From NCBI RefSeq assembly GCF_900233005.1, contig NZ_LT960611.1, forward strand, positions 1,488,001 to 1,552,000: a stretch of 64,000 nt of DNA, given 5' to 3'. Numbering within the stretch: the first letter of the stretch is position 1; every line of letters begins with the position of its first letter. Shown in pieces: positions 1 to 9,434 of this stretch. Made by a program: the position numbers and the translations under genes. The DNA is from Vibrio tapetis subsp. tapetis. GTDB lineage: Bacteria > Pseudomonadota > Gammaproteobacteria > Enterobacterales > Vibrionaceae. The notes below the pieces were generated by a model. That model had not been told where the DNA came from, made no database searches, and saw only the letters and a list, made by a program, of their open reading frames with translations.

Positions 1-79
1 TCTGGTTGATTTACCAATCATCGACCAAGACTATACTCTTGCTAAGAGACTCTCTTTCATTAGAGATAAAAAAAGCACC

Positions 80-164
80 GCGGTCGTGGCGGAATTGGTA
101 GACGCACCAGATTTAGGTTCTGGCGCCGCAAGGTGTGAGAGTTCAAGTCTCTCCGACCGCACCA
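80..164 (+). tRNA. tRNA-Leu (anticodon TAG)
   Basis: The 85-nt gene folds as a class II tRNA with a long variable arm. The anticodon TAG is at 114-116, and the CCA end is encoded (162-164). It is the first of three sequence-identical tRNA-Leu copies in this array. The cluster beside ubiF/miaB matches the location of the Met/Leu/Gln tRNA operon in E. coli. Confidence 0.97.
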
Positions 165-193
165 TATTTTAAAATAGTGTGTAAACATTATTT

Positions 194-270
194 GGCTACT
201 TAGCTCAGTTGGTTAGAGCACATCACTCATAATGATGGGGTCGCAGGTTCGAATCCCGCAGTAGCCACCA
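194..270 (+). tRNA. tRNA-Met (anticodon CAT)
   Basis: The 77-nt gene has a canonical acceptor stem (GGCTACT with AGTAGCC), the T-loop GGTTCGAATCC and an encoded CCA end. The anticodon is CAT. The first base pair is a normal G-C pair, which fits the elongator rather than the initiator tRNA. It lies 29 nt after the first tRNA-Leu, so the two are probably on one transcript. Confidence 0.96.
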
Positions 271-274
271 TATT

Positions 275-380
275 TAAACTCTTTGTTTAGAAGTACTAAA
301 AGCGAAATGCTAAGTACTAAATTGAAGAGCACAACGTTAACTAGGCCTCACCAATCAGCCTGTTAACTACAAAGTTTGCT
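275..380 (+). repeat. Duplicated tRNA spacer, copy 1
   Basis: This spacer is nearly identical to 624-733, with only a few substitutions and short indels. Each copy leads directly into an identical tRNA-Leu. It contains a GAAGTACTAAAAGCG-type motif (289-320) that also occurs in the 14-bp tandem repeat at 54353-54408 on the other strand. Confidence 0.9.
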
Positions 381-465
381 GCGGTCGTGGCGGAATTGGT
401 AGACGCACCAGATTTAGGTTCTGGCGCCGCAAGGTGTGAGAGTTCAAGTCTCTCCGACCGCACCA
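381..465 (+). tRNA. tRNA-Leu (anticodon TAG), second copy
   Basis: The sequence is identical to the tRNA-Leu at 80-164, with an encoded CCA. The roughly 105 bp in front of it (275-380) recur nearly unchanged in front of the third copy (624-733), so spacer and tRNA were duplicated as one unit. Confidence 0.97.
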
Positions 466-545
466 TCATTCTTGATGTTGATTTATCAGCATGTTCAAGA
501 GCAGTGTGATTACTGTAAGTTTTAAGACTTTAAATAAATCTTTGT

Positions 546-620
546 TGGGCTATCGCCAAGCGGTAAGGCACTGGCTTTTGATGCCAGCATTCCCTGGTTC
601 GAATCCAGGTAGCCCAGCCA
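546..620 (+). tRNA. tRNA-Gln (anticodon TTG)
   Basis: The 75-nt gene starts TGGGCTATCGCCAAGC, has a TTG anticodon in CTTTTGAT, a T-loop GGTTCGAATCC and an encoded CCA. It reads CAA codons. It sits between the second and third tRNA-Leu copies. Confidence 0.96.
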
Positions 621-623
621 CAA

Positions 624-733
624 TTTGAAACTCTTTGTTTAGAAGTACTAAAAGCGAGATGCTAAGTACTAAGAATTAAGAGCACAACGTTAACGAGGCC
701 TCACCAATCAGCCTGTTAACTACAAAGTTTGCT
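624..733 (+). repeat. Duplicated tRNA spacer, copy 2
   Basis: This is the second copy of the spacer at 275-380. The shared 14-bp-type motif lies at 641-673. Together with the following tRNA-Leu it forms a direct repeat of about 190 bp. Confidence 0.9.
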
Positions 734-818
734 GCGGTCGTGGCGGAATTGGTAGACGCACCAGATTTAGGTTCTGGCGCCGCAAGGTGTGAGAGTTCAA
801 GTCTCTCCGACCGCACCA
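734..818 (+). tRNA. tRNA-Leu (anticodon TAG), third copy
   Basis: This is the third identical copy of the 85-nt tRNA-Leu and the last gene of the array. A rho-independent terminator follows at 849-877. Confidence 0.97.
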
Positions 819-848
819 TTATTTCTCTTGAAATATAGAGACGAAAGA

Positions 849-877
849 AACCCAGTATTTTTATACTGGGTTTTCTT
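849..877 (+). terminator. Terminator of the tRNA array
   Basis: The stem AACCCAGTAT/ATACTGGGTT has a 4-nt loop and is followed by a T-rich tract. It lies 30 nt after the last tRNA. Confidence 0.9.
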
Positions 878-1023
878 TTATCTGAAGTTTAACAATAGGT
901 TTCTAAACCACGGCTTCTTCTTAGAATTGCAGCCCATATCACTAATTTAATCAAACTTCCCTCTCTTCAAGTTCATTCGTTTATTACACAATAACAGTCA
1001 CTTATTTTTTGACTGTGGATCTC

Positions 1024-2097
1024 ATGAATACACTACCTGTTTTCGTTGGCTGCTATACCGACAACAATTCAAGCCAAGGGCTATACCAATTTCAACTAAA
1101 TGTGGTCACAGGAGAAATGGAAGCTCTCAATCTTTATGTCGAAGCAACCAACCCATCATTTACTTGCACTACAAACAATGGCTGCTACCTAAGTAGCGAA
1201 GTCCAAGCATCTGAATCACCATCATTACGATTCGTTCCTCACTCAGAATCTGAGATTCCAGTACCTAGAAATCAGCGCCCTAATGCCATCATCCCCGGTG
1301 ATCACCCTTGCCATATCACCATTAGCCCCGATCAACGGCTCGCGATCACCTCTCAATATTCATCGGGTAGTTTTAATATTTTCACACTCAGCCAATCAGG
1401 ACACATAGAAGCATCAGTGGCGACATTGCAGCACCAAGGCTCTGGGCCAAATAAAGACCGACAAACCCAAGCTCATGCACATCAGGCCGTATTTTTGAAA
1501 CATTCTCGCCAATTCGCGACCGTTGACCTTGGTTCTGATGAAATTTGTTTGTATCAGTACTCTGAATCTCAGCCATTCGATGAGACATCAGTAACATGCA
1601 TACATAAAATCAACGCACCAGCAGGAAGTGGCCCAAGACATCTCGTCTTTAGTCACAATGAAGATTATTGCTATGTCGTGTGTGAATTGAGTGAAACCGT
1701 ATTGGTATTGGCACAAGAACTAAACGCGGCACAAGATGTGAGTTGGAAGATAATCCAAGAAATAGATATTCTACCTGAAGAAGAAAAAGGCGAAGCGGCG
1801 GCTGCGATCAAATTATCTCCTGATGGACGGTTCATTTATGTCTCTGGGCGTCATCAATCAAAAATAAGCTGGTTCTCTATTGATGAGCAAACCAATGAAC
1901 TCAGCTATATCGATAACATCCCCACTCATGGTCATTTTCCACGTGACTTCAGTATTACACCAGATGGGCAGTGGTTAATTGCGGCTAATCAGCACTCAAA
2001 CAACATCATCAGTTACGCTCGAGATCGAGAGTCTGGCAAGTTAAAAGCCACAGGCTTCGAGCTCAAGATAGACGCTCCTGTTTGCGTCGCGCTGTAA
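1024..2097 (+). CDS. Lactonase family beta-propeller protein (6-phosphogluconolactonase-like)
   Basis: The 357-residue protein has the repeated blade pattern of the YbhE/Pgl lactonase family. Visible motifs are VFVGCYT at the N terminus, HPCHITISPD near residue 95, GSGPRHLVFS near 200 and GHFPRDFSITPDG near the C terminus. Family members hydrolyse 6-phosphogluconolactone in the pentose phosphate pathway, but many paralogs have unknown substrates, so the specific activity is inferred. No signal peptide is seen. The ATG at 1024 was chosen because it begins directly with the conserved first strand; an in-frame TTG at 1009 would add five residues. The gene stands alone between the tRNA terminator and a bidirectional terminator. 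Confidence 0.85.
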   Translation: MNTLPVFVGCYTDNNSSQGLYQFQLNVVTGEMEALNLYVEATNPSFTCTTNNGCYLSSEVQASESPSLRFVPHSESEIPVPRNQRPNAIIPGDHPCHITISPDQRLAITSQYSSGSFNIFTLSQSGHIEASVATLQHQGSGPNKDRQTQAHAHQAVFLKHSRQFATVDLGSDEICLYQYSESQPFDETSVTCIHKINAPAGSGPRHLVFSHNEDYCYVVCELSETVLVLAQELNAAQDVSWKIIQEIDILPEEEKGEAAAAIKLSPDGRFIYVSGRHQSKISWFSIDEQTNELSYIDNIPTHGHFPRDFSITPDGQWLIAANQHSNNIISYARDRESGKLKATGFELKIDAPVCVAL

Positions 2098-2116
2098 TTA
2101 GTTCATATTCATAAAA

Positions 2117-2145
2117 AAAGGAGAGCTATCATTAGCTCTCCTTTT
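2117..2145. terminator. Bidirectional terminator between lactonase gene and ubiF
   Basis: The stem AAAGGAGAGCTA/TAGCTCTCCTTT has a 4-nt loop, with A-rich sequence on the left and T-rich on the right. It can serve both convergent genes. Confidence 0.9.
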
Positions 2146-2173
2146 CAACATCCTTGGCTTATCTAGGGTTGTG

Positions 2174-3331
2174 TTACAACCCTAACGCATATTTCAAAAC
2201 CTGTTGTTTTACGGGACCCGTTTGATCAGCCAACTTTAAAATAGCATTTCGTGCGAATTTGAGTGGTGCTAAATCGTTACTGAACCCTTTATAGAAAACG
2301 TCCATCCCCGATTGCATGATCAAATTGTCGCAACGACGTGTACGTTGATATTGGTTCATCGCCTGAGCCGTTAGCCCTTTTTCTTCTACTGCTGCCAATA
2401 GTGCAGCAACATCTTTAAAGCCAAGGTTAACCCCCTGCCCTGCTAGCGGGTTAATGGTATGCGCCGCATCGCCAACCAAAACGCAGTGGTGTGCGACATA
2501 AGTTTGTGCATGACGACGAGTCAGTGGAAACGCACCAGCCTGCAATACTTCAATATCCCCCAACTCTTGAGGAAAACATTTAAGGATCTCATCCCGGAGT
2601 TTTTCAGGCTCTAAATTGACCAACTGACGAATGCGAGTTGGATTGTCATACCACACGAGCGATCCTTGATGACCACAAAGGGGTAAAAACGAGCGAGGGC
2701 CTGTTGGTGTAAATTGCTGCCAAGTGATGTCTTGTTGTGCCAACTCTGTTTTAACATTCACCAACATACAATGTTGACGATAGTCCCAAGCGGTAACGCC
2801 AATTCCCGCCAACTCGCGAACCTTAGAGTTCGCACCATCTGCACCCAAGACCCATTGAGCTCCAATGCTCTGTCCTGAGTCTAAATGCAACGTATTACCT
2901 TCATCGCCAAAGTCCATTGAAGTCATCGAGTCTGGGCAAAACGTCACGAGGTTTGAATAGTGAGAAAATTCTTGCCATAAGCCTAGCTGAATTAGGCGGT
3001 TTTCAACAATGAAACCCAATTGATCTAACTGTAGAGATTCGGCACTAAAACGCGTTCTGCATTCTGGATGTTCCCACGTTTCTAACCGACGGTAAGGACA
3101 CACTCGCATCCCTTTAGTGTGGGGCCAACTGTCTAATTGACTAAGTAAATCAACCGATGTTTGAGAGATAGCAGAAACACGGATATCCATCGGTTGTTCC
3201 GATGAGAAAGCGCTTGGAGCAAAGCCTTCAATTAACGCGACTTGCTTACCTTGTTTAGCAAAGCCAACGGCCAATGCGGCACCGACCATACCGCCACCAA
3301 CAATGGCGACCTCAAACTGCTGATTATCCAT
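2174..3331 (-). CDS. ubiF: 2-octaprenyl-3-methyl-6-methoxy-1,4-benzoquinol hydroxylase (UbiF-type FAD monooxygenase)
   Basis: The 385-residue flavoprotein hydroxylase acts late in aerobic ubiquinone synthesis (C6 hydroxylation of the quinone ring). It shows the N-terminal FAD-binding motif VGGGMVGAAL (residues 11-20), the middle motif ADGANSKVRELAG, and the C-terminal LVGDAAHTINPLAGQG motif typical of the UbiH/UbiF/VisC family. The signatures PYRRLETWE, WQQFTPTGPRSFLPL and the C-terminal LKYALGL match UbiF of E. coli rather than its paralogs. It is divergent from miaB, an arrangement also found in enterobacteria. Confidence 0.93.
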   Translation of the reverse strand: MDNQQFEVAIVGGGMVGAALAVGFAKQGKQVALIEGFAPSAFSSEQPMDIRVSAISQTSVDLLSQLDSWPHTKGMRVCPYRRLETWEHPECRTRFSAESLQLDQLGFIVENRLIQLGLWQEFSHYSNLVTFCPDSMTSMDFGDEGNTLHLDSGQSIGAQWVLGADGANSKVRELAGIGVTAWDYRQHCMLVNVKTELAQQDITWQQFTPTGPRSFLPLCGHQGSLVWYDNPTRIRQLVNLEPEKLRDEILKCFPQELGDIEVLQAGAFPLTRRHAQTYVAHHCVLVGDAAHTINPLAGQGVNLGFKDVAALLAAVEEKGLTAQAMNQYQRTRRCDNLIMQSGMDVFYKGFSNDLAPLKFARNAILKLADQTGPVKQQVLKYALGL

Positions 3332-3591
3332 ACTTCCACAACCTTGATTACTCGACTGTTTTTTATTGTACTCACTCCACTTTTATTTGCGAATAAAAAT
3401 CCCTCTAGACCTTTTAACAAACATGAAGCGACGGGTTCAACAATGATTCGAACCATGTGAAATAAGAAGATTGATCGGATTGCTAGTCAGGCGGTTTCTA
3501 AACCAGTACAATACGCCGCTTGCCGCTATGAGCGGAGAAACACTGGGCGATTTGCTCCCTTAAATTAAACTAACGACCGAGCGAACATAAA

Positions 3592-5016
3592 ATGAGTAAG
3601 AAACTGCTAATAAAAACTTGGGGCTGCCAGATGAACGAATACGATTCGTCGAAAATGGCTGACCTGCTAAATGCTGCAAATGGCTATGAGCTAACTGAAG
3701 TACCTGAGGAAGCAGACGTACTACTCTTAAATACCTGTTCAATCCGCGAAAAAGCGCAAGAAAAAGTATTCCACCAGCTTGGTCGTTGGAAAAGACTGAA
3801 AGATAAAAAACCAGGCGTTGTGATTGGCGTCGGTGGCTGTGTTGCGACTCAAGAAGGCGACCATATCCGTAAACGTGCACCATTTGTTGACGTGATCTTT
3901 GGCCCACAGACACTGCACCGTTTGCCACAGATGATCAAATCATCAAGCGACAACGAAGCGCCGGTTATGGATATCTCTTTCCCTGAAATCGAAAAGTTCG
4001 ACAATTTACCTGAACCTCGCGCAGAAGGGGCAACCGCATTCGTGTCGATCATGGAAGGTTGTTCTAAATACTGTACGTACTGTGTAGTGCCTTACACTCG
4101 AGGTGAAGAAGTAAGCCGCCCGATGGATGACGTCTTATTTGAAGTCGCTCAGCTCGCAGAACAAGGTGTACGTGAAGTTAACCTGCTAGGCCAGAACGTA
4201 AACGCATTCCGTGGACCAACTCACGATGGCGAGATTTGTAGCTTTGCCGAGTTGTTGCGTATGGTCGCTTCTATCGATGGTATTGACCGTATTCGCTTTA
4301 CCACAAGCCACCCATTAGAGTTCACTGACGACATCATTGAAGTTTATGAAGATACTCCAGAGCTTGTAAGCTTCTTGCACTTGCCAGTACAGTCTGGTTC
4401 TGACCGCATTCTTACTATGATGAAGCGCCCGCACACCGCGATCGAATACAAATCTATCATTCGTAAGCTTCGTAAAGCACGACCAGACATTCAGATCAGT
4501 TCCGATTTCATTGTTGCGTTCCCAGGTGAAAGTGACAAAGATTTCCAAGATACAATGAAACTGATTAAAGAAGTGGATTTTGATATGAGCTTTAGCTTCG
4601 TATTCTCTCCTCGTCCGGGCACGCCTGCTGCAGATTACCCTTGTGATTTGAGCGAGCAAACTAAAAAAGACCGTTTGTACGAACTTCAGCAACAAGTAAA
4701 CAGCCAAGCAATGCGCTTCTCTCGCATCATGTTAGGCACAGAACAACGCGTATTGGTTGAAGGTCCTTCGAAAAAGAACCTAATGGAATTGCGTGCACGT
4801 ACCGAAAATAACCGCGTTGTAAACTTTGAGGGCTCTGCAGACCTCATTGGCCAATTCGTTGACGTGAAAATCGTCGACGTGTTTACTAACTCATTACGTG
4901 GCGAGCTTATCCGCACCGAGAAAGACATGGATCTACGTATTGTGATGTCACCAACTCAAATGATGGCAAAAACACGCAGAGAAGATGAGCTAGGTGTTGC
5001 AACCTTCACGCCTTAG
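3592..5016 (+). CDS. miaB: tRNA-2-methylthio-N6-dimethylallyladenosine synthase MiaB
   Basis: The 474-residue radical-SAM methylthiotransferase converts i6A37 to ms2i6A37 in tRNAs that read UNN codons. The N-terminal methylthiotransferase domain carries the cluster-binding cysteines C12, C49 and C83. The radical-SAM motif CSKYCTYC gives C157, C161 and C164, and a TRAM domain occupies roughly the last 65 residues. Length and motifs are those of the full family. It heads the block that continues with ybeZ, ybeY, corC and lnt, but a hairpin at 5040-5068 separates it from ybeZ. Confidence 0.97.
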   Translation: MSKKLLIKTWGCQMNEYDSSKMADLLNAANGYELTEVPEEADVLLLNTCSIREKAQEKVFHQLGRWKRLKDKKPGVVIGVGGCVATQEGDHIRKRAPFVDVIFGPQTLHRLPQMIKSSSDNEAPVMDISFPEIEKFDNLPEPRAEGATAFVSIMEGCSKYCTYCVVPYTRGEEVSRPMDDVLFEVAQLAEQGVREVNLLGQNVNAFRGPTHDGEICSFAELLRMVASIDGIDRIRFTTSHPLEFTDDIIEVYEDTPELVSFLHLPVQSGSDRILTMMKRPHTAIEYKSIIRKLRKARPDIQISSDFIVAFPGESDKDFQDTMKLIKEVDFDMSFSFVFSPRPGTPAADYPCDLSEQTKKDRLYELQQQVNSQAMRFSRIMLGTEQRVLVEGPSKKNLMELRARTENNRVVNFEGSADLIGQFVDVKIVDVFTNSLRGELIRTEKDMDLRIVMSPTQMMAKTRREDELGVATFTP

Positions 5017-5039
5017 TGTCTAAATAAAGACTAATATTA

Positions 5040-5068
5040 AAGAGCCCGGTTTTTAATCGGGCTCTTTT
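5040..5068 (+). terminator. Terminator after miaB
   Basis: The stem AAAGAGCCCG/CGGGCTCTTT with a short AT loop is followed by T residues. It lies between miaB and ybeZ and suggests that ybeZ is at least partly transcribed separately. Confidence 0.85.
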
Positions 5069-5163
5069 GAATCCGAACACCAACAGCAACCGGAATGCAT
5101 TCATGTTACCTCGACGTCGTAACGCATCGATTCCGTGCTGGTTTGCCAATAAGTGAGGCTACA

Positions 5164-6252
5164 TTGAGCAATAAAATCATTACTTTAGAAATCGATTTAG
5201 AACCTTCTGATAACCAGCGTCTTGCGAGCTTATGCGGCCCATTTGATGACAACATCAAACAAATTGAACGTCGCCTAGGTGTTGAAATTAACCACCGCAG
5301 CAACGCCTTCTCTATCGTAGGTCAACCACACACATCTGCGGCGGCTCTGGAAATATTAAAAACACTGTACGTAAATACTGCGCCTGTTCGTGGCAACATC
5401 CCAGACATCGAGCCCGAAGACATTCATTTAGCGATTAAAGAAACAGGGGCACTTGAACAAATAACAAGTGCCGACTTCCAACCCGGAAAAGAAGTCTTCG
5501 TTCGTACTAAAAAAGGCATTATCAAGCCTCGTACGCCTAACCAAAGCCAATACCTGGTCAATATGGTTACGCATGACATTAGCTTCGGTATTGGCCCGGC
5601 TGGTACAGGTAAAACCTACTTAGCTGTTGCTGCAGCAGTAGACGCACTAGAGCGCCAAGAGATTCGCCGCATATTGCTTACTCGCCCAGCCGTTGAAGCC
5701 GGCGAAAAACTCGGTTTTCTACCGGGTGACTTAAGCCAAAAAGTAGACCCATATTTACGCCCTCTTTACGATGCATTATTCGAAATGCTTGGCTTTGAGC
5801 GCGTAGAGAAACTCATTGAGCGTAACGTCATCGAAGTTGCACCGCTTGCGTACATGCGTGGTCGCACACTCAACGATGCCTTTATCATTTTAGATGAAAG
5901 CCAAAACACCACCGTTGAACAAATGAAAATGTTCCTAACGCGTATCGGCTTTAACTCGCGTGCGGTGATCACCGGTGACGTAACCCAAATCGATTTACCT
6001 CGTGGGGCTAAATCGGGTCTAAGACACGCGATTGAAGTACTCAGCGATGTTGATGAAATCAGCTTTAACTTCTTCCAAGCCGACGACGTGGTTCGCCACC
6101 CCGTGGTCGCTCGCATTGTTACTGCGTATGAGAAGTGGGAAGCAAAAGACTCTAAAGAACGCAAAGAGCGCGAACGTCAACGTCGTGAAGAATACGCCCA
6201 AAAACAAGTTGAAACCACGCAACCAAGCACAACTACATCAGGTAACGAATAA
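5164..6252 (+). CDS. ybeZ: PhoH-like ATPase YbeZ
   Basis: The 362-residue P-loop protein of the PhoH family has an N-terminal KH-like RNA-binding region and a Walker A motif GPAGTGKT at about residues 144-151; the Walker B region reads DAFIILDESQNTT. Family members couple to YbeY in RNA and ribosome metabolism. The TTG start at 5164 is preferred: it has a GTGAGG ribosome-binding site five bases upstream, and the sequence from there aligns with E. coli YbeZ, whereas an upstream in-frame ATG (5095) would add 23 unrelated residues. The C terminus is a charged Lys/Arg/Glu tail. The stop codon abuts the ybeY start. Confidence 0.94.
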   Translation: MSNKIITLEIDLEPSDNQRLASLCGPFDDNIKQIERRLGVEINHRSNAFSIVGQPHTSAAALEILKTLYVNTAPVRGNIPDIEPEDIHLAIKETGALEQITSADFQPGKEVFVRTKKGIIKPRTPNQSQYLVNMVTHDISFGIGPAGTGKTYLAVAAAVDALERQEIRRILLTRPAVEAGEKLGFLPGDLSQKVDPYLRPLYDALFEMLGFERVEKLIERNVIEVAPLAYMRGRTLNDAFIILDESQNTTVEQMKMFLTRIGFNSRAVITGDVTQIDLPRGAKSGLRHAIEVLSDVDEISFNFFQADDVVRHPVVARIVTAYEKWEAKDSKERKERERQRREEYAQKQVETTQPSTTTSGNE

Positions 6253-6717
6253 ATGACTATCGAACTTGATCTGCAACTTGCTGTCGAAACTGAAAGTGGC
6301 TTGCCAAGTGAGCAAGACTTTCAACAATGGTTAACAAAAGCGGTAAGCTTGTTTCAAGCGCAAGCTGAAGTCACCATTCGTATTGTTGACGAGAAAGAAA
6401 GTCACCAACTGAATCACGAGTACCGTGGGAAAGACAAACCAACCAATGTGTTGTCTTTTCCATTTGAAGCACCACCGGGTATGGAGATCGACCTATTAGG
6501 TGATCTTATCATTTGCCGTCAAGTTGTCGAAAGTGAAGCAAAAGAGCAGAATAAAACCCTGCAATCACATTGGGCGCATATGGTTGTACATGGCAGCTTG
6601 CATCTGTTAGGTTATGATCATATTGATGACGATGAAGCCGACGAAATGGAAGCTCTCGAAACAGAAATTATGCAATCTATGGGCTTCGAAGACCCGTACA
6701 TCGCAGAAAAACAATAA
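6253..6717 (+). CDS. ybeY: Endoribonuclease YbeY (16S rRNA maturation)
   Basis: The 154-residue UPF0054 metalloprotein contains the zinc-binding signature [11 protein letters not shown] with H113, H117 and H123. YbeY takes part in 16S rRNA 3'-end processing and ribosome quality control. The ATG follows the ybeZ stop without a gap, which indicates translational coupling with the PhoH partner. An array of ten 7-bp repeats begins 12 bp after its stop codon. Confidence 0.96.
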   Translation: MTIELDLQLAVETESGLPSEQDFQQWLTKAVSLFQAQAEVTIRIVDEKESHQLNHEYRGKDKPTNVLSFPFEAPPGMEIDLLGDLIICRQVVESEAKEQNKTLQSHWAHMVVHGSLHLLGYDHIDDDEADEMEALETEIMQSMGFEDPYIAEKQ

Positions 6718-6729
6718 TAGTAGTCTTGC

Positions 6730-6799
6730 TTTAGCCTTTAGCCTTTAGCCTTTAGCCTTTAGCCTTTAGCCTTTAGCCTTTAGCCTTTAGCCTTTAGCC
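6730..6799 (+). repeat. (TTTAGCC)10 heptanucleotide tandem repeat
   Basis: Ten exact, uninterrupted copies of TTTAGCC (70 bp) fill most of the space between ybeY and corC. Perfect identity of all units points to recent slippage and a likely variable-number locus. No open frame or hairpin is evident. Confidence 0.98.
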
Positions 6800-6850
6800 T
6801 ACTATAAAGTGTGCTATCACACATTTGATAGCGTTAACGACAGAGAACCA

Positions 6851-7741
6851 ATGAACGCCGATAATCAACCTCCTCCCTCGGAAGGAAAAACTGAAGGTCC
6901 GAGTAGAAAGTCCTTCTTTGAACGCCTAGGTCAACTTTTTCAAGGTGATCCAAAAGATCGCCAAGAACTTGTAGATGTCATCCGTGACTCAGAAATTAAT
7001 GACCTGATAGACCACGACACTCGCGACATGCTCGAAGGTGTAATGGAAATCTCAGAGATGCGTGTACGTGACATTATGCTGCCACGCTCTCAAATGGTTA
7101 CCGTTGAAAGAACCGATGATTTAGATGCACTGGTTGCACTTCTCACCGACGCTCAACACTCTCGCTACCCAGTAATTAGCGAAGATAAAGACCATGTAGA
7201 AGGCATTCTATTAGCGAAGGACCTACTTAAATACTTAGGATCAGACAGCGCCGATTTTGATATCGAGCAAGTTATCCGCCAAGCTGTTGTCGTCCCTGAG
7301 AGTAAGCGAGTCGATCGCCTACTAAAAGAGTTCCGAGAAGAACGCTATCACATGGCCATCGTAGTTGATGAATTTGGTGGCGTTTCAGGCTTAGTCACCA
7401 TCGAAGATATCCTCGAAGAAATTGTAGGGGAAATTGAAGATGAATTTGATGACGAAGAAGAAGTCGATATTCGCAAACTAAGTAAACACACGTTTGCGGT
7501 CAAAGCCCTGACAACAATTGAAGAATTCAACGACACCTTTGGTACTACCTTCAGCGACAATGAAGTAGATACGGTCGGTGGCATGGTCATGACCAGCTTT
7601 GGTCACTTACCATCGCGTGGTGAAATAGTCGAAATAGACGGCTATAACTTCAAAGTAACCGCGGCAGACAATCGTCGAGTCGTACAACTTCAAGTGACGA
7701 TTCCAGATAGCCAGCCTCTTCCAGTAACGGAAGAAGAGTAA
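6851..7741 (+). CDS. corC: CorC/YbeX family CBS-domain protein
   Basis: The 296-residue protein has two CBS domains (about residues 70-195, with [10 protein letters not shown] and [11 protein letters not shown]) followed by a CorC_HlyC transporter-associated domain. In E. coli the homolog is linked to Mg/Co efflux and to ribosome metabolism. The ATG at 6851 was chosen because the sequence from there matches the family; the longer frame from 6809 begins close behind the repeat array and adds 14 unrelated residues. It lies between ybeY and lnt, as in E. coli. Confidence 0.94.
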   Translation: MNADNQPPPSEGKTEGPSRKSFFERLGQLFQGDPKDRQELVDVIRDSEINDLIDHDTRDMLEGVMEISEMRVRDIMLPRSQMVTVERTDDLDALVALLTDAQHSRYPVISEDKDHVEGILLAKDLLKYLGSDSADFDIEQVIRQAVVVPESKRVDRLLKEFREERYHMAIVVDEFGGVSGLVTIEDILEEIVGEIEDEFDDEEEVDIRKLSKHTFAVKALTTIEEFNDTFGTTFSDNEVDTVGGMVMTSFGHLPSRGEIVEIDGYNFKVTAADNRRVVQLQVTIPDSQPLPVTEEE

Positions 7742-7801
7742 AGTATTCACTCCTAGCGCGACAGCCGTGCTAGGAGCTGAATTAACGAAAAGAATAGACA
7801 G

Positions 7802-9322
7802 ATGATACAGAAATGGATTCATCGCCTGTGGCGGCCTTTAGTGGCCGTTTTTATTGGCGCCTCAACTACCCTTGCTTTTGCTCCTTATCAAATGTGGCTA
7901 TTCGCCCTTCTTAGCCCAACAGTATTATTACTGCTACTAAACCAAGCGAAAACTAAGCAAGCCTTAGCGATTGGTTACGCATGGGGCTTCGGTCAATTCG
8001 CTACCGGGATCAGCTGGGTACATGTCAGTATTGATAACTTTGGTGGCATGCCCAAGCCGGTAAGCGTATTGCTCATGACCGGGCTTGTTGGCTATCTCGC
8101 GATTTATCCCGCTATTTTTGCTGGCGCTCTAAATCGTTGGTTTAATAAAACCAACTGGCTTCGCTTGCTCGTCGCAGCTCCGGCTTTATGGTTGATCTCA
8201 GAATGGTTGCGTGGCTGGGTAATGACTGGCTTCCCATGGTTGACCTTAGGCTACAGCCAAATTGATGGGCCACTCTCGAGTTTTGCACCTGTTGGTGGCG
8301 TCGATTTAATTTCTTACGCACTGTTACTTATTAGCGGTGCTATCGCTCTTGCACTACTTGAAAGAAAAGTATCCTATCTAGCCATGCCTGCTGCGTTATT
8401 TGCATTAGCTGGCGGGCTTCAATCCGTGCAATGGGTAAAAGAAGATCCGCAAAGTGAAACTTTGGTTGCGCTTATTCAAGGAAATATCGCTCAGGATTTA
8501 AAGTGGCTGCCTAGTCAACGCTGGCCCACACTCATGCGTTACACTGATCTCAGCCGAGAAAATTGGGACGCAGACATCATCATTTGGCCTGAAGCCGCCA
8601 TTCCTGCATTTGAACGAGAGCTTCCTTCGTTTTTGCACAACCTCGATTCTGCGGCAAAGATGAATCACACGGCACTGATCACGGGCGTTGTCACCCAACC
8701 CAAACGGGATCAGTATTACAACAGTATTATCTCTTTGGGCAGTAACGAGCATGGTGAGTACAACTACGACACTCAACCTCGCTACAACAAGCATCACTTA
8801 TTGCCTTTTGGTGAGTTCGTACCGTTTGAGTCAATACTAAGACCACTGGCTCCGTTCTTTAACTTGCCAATGTCCTCTTTTAGTCGTGGGGATTTTGTGC
8901 AAACCAATATTGAAGCTAACGGTCGCCACCTGGCACCGGCTCTTTGTTATGAAATCATTTTTAACGAACAGGTTAGGCAAAATATTACCGAACAAACTGA
9001 TTTTATCTTAACGCTCTCCAATGACGCTTGGTTTGGCCGTTCAATTGGGCCGCTTCAACACATGGAAATAGCAAGAATGCGTGCATTGGAGTTAGGTAAG
9101 CCCGTGATCCGCACCACCAACAATGGTGTAACCGCGATTACGGATTATCAAGGAAAAATCATCAGTGAAGTACCACAGTTTGAAACCCAAGTACTTAAAA
9201 CCACCGTTACATCCACAACAGGCATGACCCCCTATAGACATGTAGGTACGTGGCCTTTGTATATTTTGGTTGCGCTGAGTTTAATCTTTGGACAACTAGC
9301 GAATTCGAGAACTAGAAACTAG
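7802..9322 (+). CDS. lnt: Apolipoprotein N-acyltransferase Lnt
   Basis: The 506-residue inner-membrane enzyme adds the third acyl chain to lipoproteins. The N-terminal third is a set of hydrophobic segments. A periplasmic nitrilase-like domain follows, with the Glu in [12 protein letters not shown] (near residue 264), a Lys near 330 and the Cys of ALCYEIIF (near 384), the expected Glu-Lys-Cys triad. A C-terminal membrane segment ends the protein. The last codons (RTRN-stop) lie inside a 7-bp ACTAGAA repeat at 9311-9332. The window encodes several lipoproteins that depend on this enzyme (LptE, RlpA, MetQ, ApbE). Confidence 0.95.
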   Translation: MIQKWIHRLWRPLVAVFIGASTTLAFAPYQMWLFALLSPTVLLLLLNQAKTKQALAIGYAWGFGQFATGISWVHVSIDNFGGMPKPVSVLLMTGLVGYLAIYPAIFAGALNRWFNKTNWLRLLVAAPALWLISEWLRGWVMTGFPWLTLGYSQIDGPLSSFAPVGGVDLISYALLLISGAIALALLERKVSYLAMPAALFALAGGLQSVQWVKEDPQSETLVALIQGNIAQDLKWLPSQRWPTLMRYTDLSRENWDADIIIWPEAAIPAFERELPSFLHNLDSAAKMNHTALITGVVTQPKRDQYYNSIISLGSNEHGEYNYDTQPRYNKHHLLPFGEFVPFESILRPLAPFFNLPMSSFSRGDFVQTNIEANGRHLAPALCYEIIFNEQVRQNITEQTDFILTLSNDAWFGRSIGPLQHMEIARMRALELGKPVIRTTNNGVTAITDYQGKIISEVPQFETQVLKTTVTSTTGMTPYRHVGTWPLYILVALSLIFGQLANSRTRN

Positions 9323-9332
9323 AAACTAGAAA
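9311..9332 (+). repeat. ACTAGAA heptamer repeat, about 3 copies
   Basis: Three tandem ACTAGAA units plus two bases overlap the lnt stop codon (TAG at 9320-9322). The 7-bp period is shared with other intergenic repeats in this window. Confidence 0.9.
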
Positions 9333-9354
9333 CGATAAAAACCAAGGCAAAGAC

Positions 9355-9380
9355 AAGTCATCACGATATGATGACTTTTT
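9355..9380. terminator. Terminator between lnt and the ybeL-like gene
   Basis: The stem AAGTCATCA/TGATGACTT has a 5-nt loop and is followed by TTT. It lies between convergent genes. Confidence 0.85.
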
Positions 9381-9434
9381 GCCCTTTCTGCACTCTAGTG
9401 AGCAAAACGAGTTTTACACTCTGCTCTTACACTC

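Noticed and set aside
1..79. Promoter of the tRNA array
   Set aside because: A TATACT at 32-37 is a good -10, but no -35 at proper spacing is seen, and the array may begin left of the window.
5095..5163. Longer N terminus for ybeZ starting at ATG 5095
   Set aside because: The added residues do not match the family, while the TTG at 5164 has a good ribosome-binding site and matches the E. coli start.
6730..6799. CRISPR or telomere-like array
   Set aside because: The units are 7 bp with no spacers, and no cas genes are near. Similarity to telomeric TTTAGGG is coincidental in a bacterial intergenic region.
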